Shown piece by piece: positions 53,999-62,114 of a stretch of DNA of 64,000 nt. Every line of letters starts with the position of its first letter. Within the stretch, counting starts at the first letter, position 1. Below the pieces are notes generated by a model. That model was not told the DNA's origin. It did no database searches and saw nothing but the letters and a program-made list of their open reading frames with translations. The translations under genes were made by a program, and so were the position numbers. The stretch lies in assembly GCA_038528965.1 (NCBI GenBank), contig JBCBEC010000029.1:27393-91392 (forward strand). Reading direction: 5' to 3'. The DNA is from Lewinella sp038528965. GTDB taxonomy: Bacteria; Bacteroidota; Bacteroidia; Chitinophagales; Saprospiraceae.

Positions 53999-54020
53999 TG
54001 GGGCTGGAAAAACCGGGGGT

Positions 54021-54103
54021 TCATCGAAAAAACTAAATTTTTAGAATCGACATCTTAAATACTGATAATCAACACCTTAAATACCTCATCGAAAAAATTA
54101 AAT
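54021..54103. repeat. Direct repeats in DUF4291 upstream region
   Basis: TCATCGAAAAAACTAAAT at 54021-54038 recurs with a single change at 54086-54103. The 9-base word CTTAAATAC also recurs at 54054-54062 and 54076-54084. The whole stretch is AT-rich and suggests a regulatory region or a duplicated terminus. Confidence 0.55.
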
Positions 54104-54128
54104 AACTAGTTATCGAATTTTTTCGATG
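54087..54128. promoter_or_regulatory. 42-bp near-perfect palindrome before DUF4291 gene
   Basis: Outer arms CATCGAAAAAATT and AATTTTTTCGATG pair over 13 bp; the inner 12 bases ATAACTAGTTAT are a palindrome on their own; only AA/CG between them fail to pair. As an RNA it would be a stem with a T6 tract in the 3' arm. It may be an operator or a terminator of upstream transcription. It lies about 55 bases before the DUF4291 start. Confidence 0.65.
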
Positions 54129-54182
54129 GAATTTTTGTTAGCCTCAAAAAAACACAATTTCAACCCCAAAAACCGACTTCTC

Positions 54183-54815
54183 ATGCAGACCGAATTATAC
54201 CAATATCAACAGTCCCTGCTGCCGGTAGAAGGGCAGTACATTATAGCAGATACCACCCCCAGCAGCATGTTCGTGTACCAAGCCTACAAACCTGCCATTG
54301 CCAATTATGCGGTAGAGCATCAGCGTTTTGGCGGCAGCCACTTTTCCTTCAACCGCATGACCTGGATCAAGCCCAATTTTATGTGGATGATGTATCGTTC
54401 TGGCTGGGCCACCAAGAAAGATCAGGAACGCATTCTGCGTCTAGAGTTAACTAGAGCTGGCTTTGAAACGATTCTCTCCTCTGCGGTCCCTTCCAGCTAT
54501 CAGCCGGGCTATTACTCGGCGCGTACGGAATGGGAAACAGACATCCAATCTTCGGATGTGCGCCTCCAGTGGGATCCAGATCATGCACCAGATGGTAGCA
54601 AGCTAGCCCGCAGAGCCATTCAACTGGGTATTCGGGGAGAGGCTTTATTGCAGCTCAACAACGAAATGCTGCTTAGCATAGCGGACGTTACTGACTTTGT
54701 AGCAGCGCAACGCGAAAATATCGGCAATGAAAATCTGCTCGTGCCAGTAGAGCGTGTGGTTGAGTTTGAGTTAGCACTCAACATTTTGCGACGGGTCGGG
54801 CTAGCAAAGGAGTAA
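54183..54815 (+). CDS. DUF4291 family protein
   Basis: 210 residues from the ATG at 54183; an upstream in-frame ATG at 54126 lies in the palindrome arm and is unlikely. The family pattern is very clear: FVYQAYKPAIANYAVEHQRFGG, FSFNRMTWIKPNFMWMMYRSGWATK, and RLQWDPDHAPDG. This family is a cytoplasmic domain of unknown function found in bacteria and fungi. No catalytic role is known. The gene stands alone between M15 and the convergent permease. Confidence 0.92.
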   Translation: MQTELYQYQQSLLPVEGQYIIADTTPSSMFVYQAYKPAIANYAVEHQRFGGSHFSFNRMTWIKPNFMWMMYRSGWATKKDQERILRLELTRAGFETILSSAVPSSYQPGYYSARTEWETDIQSSDVRLQWDPDHAPDGSKLARRAIQLGIRGEALLQLNNEMLLSIADVTDFVAAQRENIGNENLLVPVERVVEFELALNILRRVGLAKE

Positions 54816-54848
54816 CTAGCCAGAGGAATTAAAGGTGAAGTACGAATC

Positions 54849-54900
54849 AGGTGTATCTGCAATTGACGCTAATTCAATTTGCCCTGTCAATTTTACACCT
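54849..54900. terminator. Two-tier inverted repeat between convergent genes
   Basis: Outer arms AGGTGTA (54849-54855) and TACACCT (54894-54900) and inner arms AATTGAC (54861-54867) and GTCAATT (54886-54892) are each perfect. They form a bulged stem between the DUF4291 and permease genes, which converge. A terminator role is plausible; an 18-base loop makes it non-canonical. Confidence 0.4.
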
Positions 54901-54944
54901 AATCGCCATTTTAAAGGTATCCTCCTTCTATAGAACTAGGTAAA

Positions 54945-56261
54945 TTAATCTGCATCAGACTCTACTCCCATTGCACCGGAATTCCGTTTCAGCACAACGT
55001 AAAATGGAATCCCAGCCAGTAGCAAAAAGAAACCCCAAAATACCACCTCCTGTCCACAACCAATAATGATCCATAGGGCAAACAGAAACGCACCCAAGGC
55101 CAGCAAGTAAGCTTTGCGACGTTCTTTCTGCAGGGCGTTTGCGACGTGCAGAGCATAACTCGCCGCTGAGAATACGTAAGGAGTAATAACAGAAAGCGTA
55201 GACAAGGTCATCATGAAGGTAAAGGCCCCAACCAGAGATTTGGAGAAATTGGCCAACATCAAAATCGACACCAGTACACTGGATATAATAATACCCACTG
55301 CCGGTTGCTGCTTAGAATTGAGTTGGCGAAACACCTTAGGAAACAGCCCGTCAATGGAGGCTGCTAGCGGAATCCGGCCTTGCATGAGGAGCCAGCCGTT
55401 GAGTGCGCCCATCGTTGCTAGAATAGCACCAGCCGCTACGATATATTGCGAGGAACCACCCCAAAACAAAGCCGCCGCATCCGCAAATGGGGAAGAGGAC
55501 TCCGCCAAAATTGCGGGGGGCACGATTCCCATCACTGCCGCCGAACTTAGGATGTACAGAAGAATGGTAATAGCCGTACCGATGATTGTAGCTTGGCGAA
55601 TAGTATTGGAAGAATCCGCTGTCTGGGCTGAGGGGATCGTTGCACTTTCCATGCCTAAGTAGGCGAAGAGGGTCAAAGTCGTTGTGGTTGTGATAGCCGA
55701 AAAGTTAGAGCTCCCGCTCAGGTTGAATGGTTGTAGATGGTCAAAATCAAAATACCAAATGCCAATTAGCCCAATCACAAAAATGGGGATCACCTTCAGT
55801 GCGGTGGTGATGACTTGTACCCAGCCGACTGTTCGTAAGGAGCGCGTATTGATCCAGGTAAAAAACCAGATGAATAGTAATCCGGTGAGGATAGCTAGCG
55901 CAGGATTGGATTTCAATGGTGGGAAGAACACCCCTAGATAACCAACCAGGGCTACCGTAATAGCAGCATTGGTACTCCAAATTGAGATCCAATACCCCCA
56001 AGCTACCAGGTAAGCCGGAAAGTCTCCCAAACCCGCGCGCGTGTAGGCATAGGGGCCGCCATTCGCCTTTGGCAAAATTCGACTGAGATTACCAAACATG
56101 GCAGCTAGCAAAATCGCCCCAGCAGAAGAACACAACCAACCAATCAGACTGATACCACCGAATGGGGCCAGGGACGCTGGCAACATGTAGATACCAGAAC
56201 CAATCATATTACCGACGACCAATGCCAGGCTGGCGGCAAATCCTATGCGGTTAGTGCTCAT
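54945..56261 (-). CDS. APC-family amino acid permease
   Basis: 438 residues from the ATG at 56261; a longer frame to 56390 crosses the 56337 inverted repeat and is rejected. About 12 hydrophobic helices. The first carries the substrate-binding unwound motif of APC permeases, VGNMIGSGIYMLPASLAPFGG, and helix 2-3 has NGGPYAYTRAGLG. The architecture is that of basic amino acid/polyamine antiporters such as AdiC and its relatives. The substrate cannot be settled; arginine, ornithine or a related compound is only a guess. Inner-membrane transporter. Confidence 0.9.
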   Translation of the reverse strand: MSTNRIGFAASLALVVGNMIGSGIYMLPASLAPFGGISLIGWLCSSAGAILLAAMFGNLSRILPKANGGPYAYTRAGLGDFPAYLVAWGYWISIWSTNAAITVALVGYLGVFFPPLKSNPALAILTGLLFIWFFTWINTRSLRTVGWVQVITTALKVIPIFVIGLIGIWYFDFDHLQPFNLSGSSNFSAITTTTTLTLFAYLGMESATIPSAQTADSSNTIRQATIIGTAITILLYILSSAAVMGIVPPAILAESSSPFADAAALFWGGSSQYIVAAGAILATMGALNGWLLMQGRIPLAASIDGLFPKVFRQLNSKQQPAVGIIISSVLVSILMLANFSKSLVGAFTFMMTLSTLSVITPYVFSAASYALHVANALQKERRKAYLLALGAFLFALWIIIGCGQEVVFWGFFLLLAGIPFYVVLKRNSGAMGVESDAD

Positions 56262-56336
56262 AAATGCGGACGCTGCGGTTGTTCCGGTTGTTCGGGGAGG
56301 CAGATAGAAGTTCTGTGGGCCCATCCTATTGGTCTC

Positions 56337-56382
56337 GTGGAATTCACTCCGCCGCCGAGATTGCAAGCGGAATGAATTCCAC
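56337..56382. repeat. Long inverted repeat upstream of permease gene
   Basis: GTGGAATTCACTCCG (56337-56351) and CGGAATGAATTCCAC (56368-56382) pair over 15 positions with a single mismatch, around a 16-base spacer. The GGAATGAATTCC core looks like a dispersed REP-like palindrome, a second type besides the one in the RAYT gene. It lies about 75 bases upstream of the permease start. Confidence 0.7.
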
Positions 56383-56462
56383 AAAACCACTAATGTGCAA
56401 GTACTACATCACTCTGAAGCCTTGCACAACTCAAAATAAGCAATTGCTGACCAACTGATCTT

Positions 56463-57323
56463 TTAATTCGCCACACTCCCGTAGAAATGCAATAGCACAT
56501 CATCCAGTAGCGGCGTCCAGTTGGCCCAGGTATGGCCGTGCGGCACCTCATCGTAAGCAAACTCATAGCCCTTTTCGTCCAGTATGCGTTTGAGTCGGCG
56601 TGTAGCCTTCGCTTTATCATTCACCGTACCCGTACTGAGGTAGATTTCAATGGGTAGGCGATCACGGTTCTCATATTCGGTGTAAATATCCGGACAAGGA
56701 TGGGGAGCAGGGGATTGGATCCCAATCTTACCAAAGGTATCATGCGCATGAATGCCAAAATACATGGAGTTTAGGCCACCAAAAGAAACACCTAACATAC
56801 CTCGACTAGTCCGACTTGCATCGGTCCTGAATTCGTCATCTACAGCCGGTACTAATTCTTCCTTGTAGAACTGCACATACTTTGGTTTACACAGGAATTG
56901 GCTGTTACGCCGGTTGTTTTTCTGGTTGTCTGGATCGTAGGCATCGACGTAGATGAGAATGATATCTTGAATTTGATCCTCGGCCATCAGGTCCTTGGCC
57001 ACACCTGGTAATCCTCCGTCTTCTTTGTACCACCAACCATCCGTAATATAAAGTGTGGGGTAAGCGGTACCTATTTGATAATCAGCAGGGAGTTGCACCC
57101 AATATTGAAGGTCGTAACCTAGTACATTGCTACTAATACGCCTTAAGACCGTAGTACCTGCAGCTAGAGCAGTTGGAAGTCCCGCTTCCGTCTCACTCAC
57201 TTCAACTTTTTTGGCAAGCGGAGGGGAGCTAGCATCGCCACTTGTACGGGCTGTTGTTTCTGCACAACCGCTGATCAACAAACAAAGAAGTAAACTAGAT
57301 AGGAGTATTTTTAGATAGGTCAT
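56463..57323 (-). CDS. Esterase-family lipoprotein, enterochelin esterase-like
   Basis: 286 residues from the ATG at 57323, which yields a lipoprotein signal with lipobox LISGC (Cys20). The alpha/beta hydrolase fold is shown by the strands YPTLYITDGWWY and IILIYVDAYDP, the nucleophile elbow GVSFGG (Ser180) and the C-terminal His in EVPHGHTWANW. The order and the GHTWxNW ending fit the enterochelin-esterase/esterase D type of PF00756, proteins that cut siderophore or carbohydrate esters. Membrane-anchored; the substrate is unknown. Confidence 0.88.
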   Translation of the reverse strand: MTYLKILLSSLLLCLLISGCAETTARTSGDASSPPLAKKVEVSETEAGLPTALAAGTTVLRRISSNVLGYDLQYWVQLPADYQIGTAYPTLYITDGWWYKEDGGLPGVAKDLMAEDQIQDIILIYVDAYDPDNQKNNRRNSQFLCKPKYVQFYKEELVPAVDDEFRTDASRTSRGMLGVSFGGLNSMYFGIHAHDTFGKIGIQSPAPHPCPDIYTEYENRDRLPIEIYLSTGTVNDKAKATRRLKRILDEKGYEFAYDEVPHGHTWANWTPLLDDVLLHFYGSVAN

Positions 57324-57443
57324 AACAGTATTGGGTTTAAACGTAAGAAGATCTGGTACATTAGCTAAAACAGGTAGATGCAATAATCAGATGAGTAATG
57401 CCCTTTCACATTTAACTACGTATGAATTTGATGTGAGCTTGCC

Positions 57444-58688
57444 CTAGCGTGCAACGACTAGTTGATGTACGCTAAGGATTCGCCCCTCAAACCACGCCTG
57501 AATCTGGTATACACCATCAGATAAAGTGCTAAGATCAAGTAAGATGGGACCTCTAGCATCAACCCGGACGGAACTTTGCATCCGTCCATCAAGTGTTATC
57601 ACTCGTATTTCTGTTTCACCTTGCCACTCGCTGTTAAATTCTAACCAAGTAGACGAGCGAGTGGGATTAGGCCACAGCCTAAACATCAAGTCATCTGCCA
57701 ATTCCTCTACCTCATTAATAATCCCCGCTACCCCTAAAAGATATTTCCAAACTGGCTCATAAATTGGTGCTCCGTTCTCATCCAACGTCACTTGCTCATC
57801 GGTGATCATAAGGGAGTGGTTGACAGCCAAGCTGGGCTTTTGCTCTGTAGTGTACAACATGCGACTTTCATTGTACGGCGGCACTGCTTGGAGCACATTA
57901 ATCGTATCTCCGAAAGCGCCCATACCAAGCGCATTCCACTGTAGGTACTCTTCCCCAAACTCGACAATATCATCAAAGCGATTGCCAAAGGCATAGTAGA
58001 CAGAATCAGGGGTAAGTGACGGGTCAGCAAGCCAGTTGGCAGCGGTGTTGTTGACTGCGTCAAAATCGTTTGGGGAAGCGAACATGATTACCCTGGACAA
58101 GGTTCGGTCCTTTGCCATGAAGCCGGCATGGCCACCTCCTTGTGAATGACCGGATATCACTACTTTTTCCCACATTATTTCTTCTCCATCGAAAAACTGA
58201 TCCCAAGCTTCCGCAGGAAATTCCTCCGCCAAAAATTGTAGCAGCTTCTGTAGCCGGTTTTCAATACTATTGACTCGGTCGACCTCCAGGGCCTCAGTAG
58301 AATCAGTTCCGGTTACAATTTCTCTTCGAAAATCCGCATAACAATCCGGGTCTTCACTTTCGCGGCAAGCGGATTGTGCGGAAAGGTCATTGGGATATTT
58401 TAAACTGACCACATGATAGCCATTGTTCGCCGCCAAAGCTGGAAACAGTGTGGTTCGAGAAGGATTATCGAAAGTACCTGGTAAGTGTACCAGTAGCAAC
58501 TCTTGTGCCTCACAAGCGGGATTGATCCAAACTTGATGGCGGAATAACTCAAATGGGATGGCAGCATCGGTCTCAGAAGCGCGGACTTGGCGGTTGATTA
58601 ATGCATCAGCCGAGCAATCCTGGCCAAAGGCTGTACTAGTGGCAATAAGAAATGAAAGCAGGAAGGGGGCAGGGAACTTTGCAAGCAT
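57444..58688 (-). CDS. Secreted alpha/beta hydrolase with T9SS sorting domain
   Basis: 414 residues. Signal peptide ends in TAFGQ. The hydrolase part (about 60-310) has the oxyanion strand LLLVHLPGTF, a long insertion with CRESEDPDCYADF (possible disulfide), the nucleophile elbow SGHSQGGGHAG (Ser182) and an SPNDFDAV acid region. The final ~85 residues form a T9SS tail starting at LWPNPTRSSTWLEF and ending in GVYQIQAWFEGR...LVVAR. It would be exported across the outer membrane and attached to the surface. The BPSS1187-like hydrolase type is a likely relative; substrate unknown. Confidence 0.88.
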   Translation of the reverse strand: MLAKFPAPFLLSFLIATSTAFGQDCSADALINRQVRASETDAAIPFELFRHQVWINPACEAQELLLVHLPGTFDNPSRTTLFPALAANNGYHVVSLKYPNDLSAQSACRESEDPDCYADFRREIVTGTDSTEALEVDRVNSIENRLQKLLQFLAEEFPAEAWDQFFDGEEIMWEKVVISGHSQGGGHAGFMAKDRTLSRVIMFASPNDFDAVNNTAANWLADPSLTPDSVYYAFGNRFDDIVEFGEEYLQWNALGMGAFGDTINVLQAVPPYNESRMLYTTEQKPSLAVNHSLMITDEQVTLDENGAPIYEPVWKYLLGVAGIINEVEELADDLMFRLWPNPTRSSTWLEFNSEWQGETEIRVITLDGRMQSSVRVDARGPILLDLSTLSDGVYQIQAWFEGRILSVHQLVVAR

Positions 58689-58892
58689 GAGTAGTATTTA
58701 AGCATTAGCGGATAAACAGCAGAGAATTTACGTAATGTTTATCTTTACCGTTGCTCTTTCGCGCTCTTATCGAACGCCGTAAATTAATAACCGACGCGCT
58801 CTGGAACAGCCCAGAAATTGGTGGACAGATTCATTGCAATGCTTCTCTTCGCCCCAGGTTTTCCTCAATGAATTTAAAACAACCTCCTACAA

Positions 58893-59930
58893 ATGCCTTT
58901 AAACATCTTTGCGCTCTTAACTGCCCTTTTTCTTTCCACCTCCTCTTTACTAGCACTAGACAGCCTTGATCTGCGCCAGCTGGACTTTATCAGAAAGACA
59001 GTTCCCACGGAAGTCATGAGTTTGCGATCCTTATCGGATACACTTCTGGCAGAAGCAGATAGTGATTTCAATGCCGCAGAATTAGCATTCTATTGGATTG
59101 CTGAACACATTGAGTACGACTTCGAAGCAGAGCAACTGGGAGGCGAAAGTGCCGATCTGGAACAAGTACTGCGTACGCGACGCGGCAACATGCAGACCTT
59201 TTCCCAAATTTACCGGGAGCTCTGTTCCCGCATGGGCCTCCAATGCTATCTGATTCGAGGGTACGCCAATCTCAAAATTGGCAAAGAGTTACCCGAACAT
59301 TTCTACGACGGCACCGTGGGCGATATCCCCGATCGTCCTAATCACTCCTGGAATTTGGTCAAGATCGATAGTGTTTACTACGGAGTAGACGTCAGCTTAG
59401 GGGCAGGTTCTCTGGGTGGCACAGAGGAAGAGGCCGTCTTTGTCAAGAAATATGACTACGCTCAGATCCTGGTGAGTGAAGGCATCTTCTTCAAGATTCA
59501 CCTGGCCGCAGATCCGCGCTGGCAGTTCCGCGAGCACCCATTATCCCTCACCACTTTTTTCAAGGATGTTCCCTATGCGAAAATGGTCAGGACACACCAG
59601 TATGGGCAGTCTTTTGATTATCAGGCGGCCATTGCAGCATTCGAAGTAGCTAGTGCCGCCGAACAGCGCCTCTTGACCCTGCAAAGTACCCACGAGTTTA
59701 ATCCTTCCAACTTCAATTTACGACAGTACGCGGATGCACTCTACAATATGGGATACACCCAATCCGCTGGAGATTACGAGTCCAAACGGCTTGTTTCGGC
59801 GCGCAAGTATTATCAGGAAGCCATTGAGGTGTACAAAAAAGTGAGGTCTACCCCCGAGGTACAACAACTCGTGGCGCAGGCGCACCAAGGTATTACTTAC
59901 ATTCAATACCGCTTGGATACTAAGCAATAA
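58893..59930 (+). CDS. Transglutaminase-fold protein lacking the catalytic cysteine
   Basis: 345 residues with a signal peptide (cut near LLALDS). The transglutaminase core is at about 60-170: the typical RxGxC segment reads RTRRGNMQTFSQIYRELC, so the catalytic Cys position is Met100, whereas the His (NHSWNLVKID, His151) and Asp (YGVDVS, Asp166) positions are kept. The C-terminal part (about 240-340) is helical, TPR-like (ADALYNMGYTQSAGDYESKRLVSARKY). It is thus likely a non-catalytic scaffold or ligand-binding protein in the periplasm. Active members crosslink or cleave proteins or peptidoglycan. Confidence 0.82.
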   Translation: MPLNIFALLTALFLSTSSLLALDSLDLRQLDFIRKTVPTEVMSLRSLSDTLLAEADSDFNAAELAFYWIAEHIEYDFEAEQLGGESADLEQVLRTRRGNMQTFSQIYRELCSRMGLQCYLIRGYANLKIGKELPEHFYDGTVGDIPDRPNHSWNLVKIDSVYYGVDVSLGAGSLGGTEEEAVFVKKYDYAQILVSEGIFFKIHLAADPRWQFREHPLSLTTFFKDVPYAKMVRTHQYGQSFDYQAAIAAFEVASAAEQRLLTLQSTHEFNPSNFNLRQYADALYNMGYTQSAGDYESKRLVSARKYYQEAIEVYKKVRSTPEVQQLVAQAHQGITYIQYRLDTKQ

Positions 59931-59979
59931 GACTTTGCACGCCATCCTTTACCTTCGCACTTGAAATGTAATTGATATT

Positions 59980-61287
59980 ATGGCAAATCAAGACCAGCTA
60001 GCTCTCCTAAAAAATCATGGTGTTGCTCATTGGAATGCACATCTGGAAAGGAATGATAGTAGGGTGATCTTTAATGACGGTAGGTCTTTTGACCAACTAC
60101 CATCTACTAAGATTGACCTAAGTGGAGCTGATTTGAGTAATATGAATTTAAGCGGTATTGACCTATACCAAGCTGATCTGAGTCAAGCCAAGCTTTCTGG
60201 ATCAAATTTGGGAAATGCGAATCTAAGAGGCGCCATTCTGCATGGGGCGGACTTATCAAATGTGCAAGCACCAGGAACCGATTTCTACGGTTCTAATCTG
60301 TCTTATGCTGTTCTTAGTTCCGGCAATTTCGAGGGTGCCATATTTTTCCAAAGTGATCTATTCCATTGTAAGGCAGGCCGAGCAATCTTTAGCAAGTCCA
60401 ATTTATACAAGTGCAACTTGAGCAAGGGGTATTTTTTTCAGGCCCAGTTCATGGAAGCTACAATGGATAGATGTGATCTAAGTGATGCTGATTTAACCAG
60501 GGCCAACCTCTCTTATGCCAGTTTAGTAAAATCCACTTTTGACTACGCAGAATTACAACAAACGGATTTACAGCACTCCAATCTCTCCTTCTCATCTTTC
60601 ATAGAAACAATGATCTATGACTGTCGAATCGACCATTCTAAGGTTTACGGAATCTCGGTTTGGGGTGTTAATCCCGAACGTTTGTCACAGAAAAACTTGA
60701 TCCTTTCAAAAGATGACAAGAATTCATTCTACGTTGATGATTTAGAATTAGCTCAGTTCATCTATCTATTAACCGAAAGGAAGAAGATCCGTAATCTCAT
60801 CGCCTCTCTGACATCAAAATCAGTATTGATATTAGGTAGATTTACGCCAGAGCGCAAGGAGATTTTAGAGGTGATAGCAGAACAGCTGCGACGCAATAAC
60901 CTACTACCCATAATCTTCGATTTTGATAAGAATACGAATAGGGATTTTACAGAAACGGTTAAAATCCTTGCGGGCCTATCCGTTTTTGTCATTGTAGATA
61001 TTACCAATCCGAAATCCTCACCTCTAGAGCTTCAGGCTACCATCCCCGATTATCAAATTCCATTCGTACCAATTATCGCCGCGGGAGAGCAGCCCTTCTC
61101 CATGTTTAAGGATTTACACAGTAAATACAACTGGGTACTTACTCCAATTGCCTACGATAATAAAGAGGTCATTATTTCAGCATTTGATCAAGCCATCCTA
61201 AAGCGAGCCTGGGAAAAAAGAAAAGAGTTAGCCTCGCTAAAAAACAAAGAAATGGAAATGCTCTCTTTCGATCAATTTATCAAATAG
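59980..61287 (+). CDS. Pentapeptide-repeat protein fused to a TIR-like domain
   Basis: 435 residues, no signal peptide. The N-terminal ~220 residues form a right-handed quadrilateral beta-helix of A(D/N)Lxx repeats, for example LSGADLSNMNLSGIDLYQADL. After a linker (about 240-270), a Rossmann-like domain runs from about 278 to 400: a SVLILGRFTPER strand, a DFDKNTNRDFTETVKILAGL loop, the strand FVIVDITN and a Glu in PLELQATIP, then VPIIAAG. This layout resembles TIR-like domains, some of which degrade NAD+ in bacterial immunity, but the catalytic Glu here is only a guess. The domain is known from other pentapeptide proteins of unknown function. Standalone gene. Confidence 0.85.
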   Translation: MANQDQLALLKNHGVAHWNAHLERNDSRVIFNDGRSFDQLPSTKIDLSGADLSNMNLSGIDLYQADLSQAKLSGSNLGNANLRGAILHGADLSNVQAPGTDFYGSNLSYAVLSSGNFEGAIFFQSDLFHCKAGRAIFSKSNLYKCNLSKGYFFQAQFMEATMDRCDLSDADLTRANLSYASLVKSTFDYAELQQTDLQHSNLSFSSFIETMIYDCRIDHSKVYGISVWGVNPERLSQKNLILSKDDKNSFYVDDLELAQFIYLLTERKKIRNLIASLTSKSVLILGRFTPERKEILEVIAEQLRRNNLLPIIFDFDKNTNRDFTETVKILAGLSVFVIVDITNPKSSPLELQATIPDYQIPFVPIIAAGEQPFSMFKDLHSKYNWVLTPIAYDNKEVIISAFDQAILKRAWEKRKELASLKNKEMEMLSFDQFIK

Positions 61288-61516
61288 TTCTTTCGTATCA
61301 GAAGAGCTACCCTACCTATTCTCCTACCTCAGCAGACCTTCATAAGCAGGAAAATCAGGGGTTGCTCCACCCACTTATTGTTAACAATTTCAGCCCAGCT
61401 GGAATGTAAGATAAAGCAAGGCCTGTACTGCTCTACGCAGCACAGAACATGCATAATTGCCTTTTTTTCAGTATCTTAACATAAGAGAAAATCCAACGCC
61501 CTTAATAGCAACACCT

Positions 61517-62020
61517 ATGAAACCTCTTGCCCTGGTCAGCATTATGCTGTCCCTTTCTGTGCTATCTGCACAGGATTTACAACGCTGTCGGCAATATATC
61601 GGCACGGCAGGTTCTAGTTCTTTTCTCGCCACAAATTACATTAGCTATTCGGTTGGCGAAGCGGTAATTGGCACCCTGTCTTCCCCCTCCACAACCATCA
61701 CGCAAGGCTTTCAACAGCCCGAACTCTGTGTTGTCGTTTCAGTCGATGTAGTCGAAGCTGGGGACGACTGGTCCATTCGGGTTTTCCCTAATCCGACCCA
61801 GCAGCAACTCAATTTGCAATGGCGGGGAACAGGAAGTATCCCTGACCATCGAATTAGCATTGTGGATAGCAGCAATCGCAGCTTATACCTCTCCGACCTT
61901 ACCAACCTTTCTACCAGCCAGATCAACCTGCTCCCCTGGCCATCTGGCACCTACTACTTGCAAATTATAACTACTACTGATCAAGCACCGCTCATTGTCC
62001 CCTTTGTGCTACAGCACTAG
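61517..62020 (+). CDS. Short secreted T9SS cargo protein
   Basis: 167 residues from the ATG at 61517 (signal peptide MKPLALVSIMLSLSVLSAQ); an upstream frame from 61457 lacks a signal. The N-terminal part contains the pattern ISYSVGEAVIGTLSSPSTTITQGFQQPE that is widespread before T9SS tails in Bacteroidota. A type A sorting tail follows (RVFPNPTQQQLNLQW, PSGTYYLQI). It probably has no enzymatic domain and is a surface or secreted filler/anchor. It sits 94 bases upstream of the collagen-like gene and in the same direction, suggesting joint expression. Confidence 0.88.
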   Translation: MKPLALVSIMLSLSVLSAQDLQRCRQYIGTAGSSSFLATNYISYSVGEAVIGTLSSPSTTITQGFQQPELCVVVSVDVVEAGDDWSIRVFPNPTQQQLNLQWRGTGSIPDHRISIVDSSNRSLYLSDLTNLSTSQINLLPWPSGTYYLQIITTTDQAPLIVPFVLQH

Positions 62021-62114
62021 TACCCTATGTGATGAGGTCAAATCAGGACGACATGCTCTTGACCTCCGCTCACCGTCCAACTTCTTCCCGTAATTCATAC
62101 AAATACTGTCTACA

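Noticed and set aside
58832..58841. 10-bp palindrome CATTGCAATG upstream of the transglutaminase-fold gene
   Set aside because: It shares the core of the palindrome in the RAYT gene but lacks the flanking arms, and a 10-bp match can be chance.
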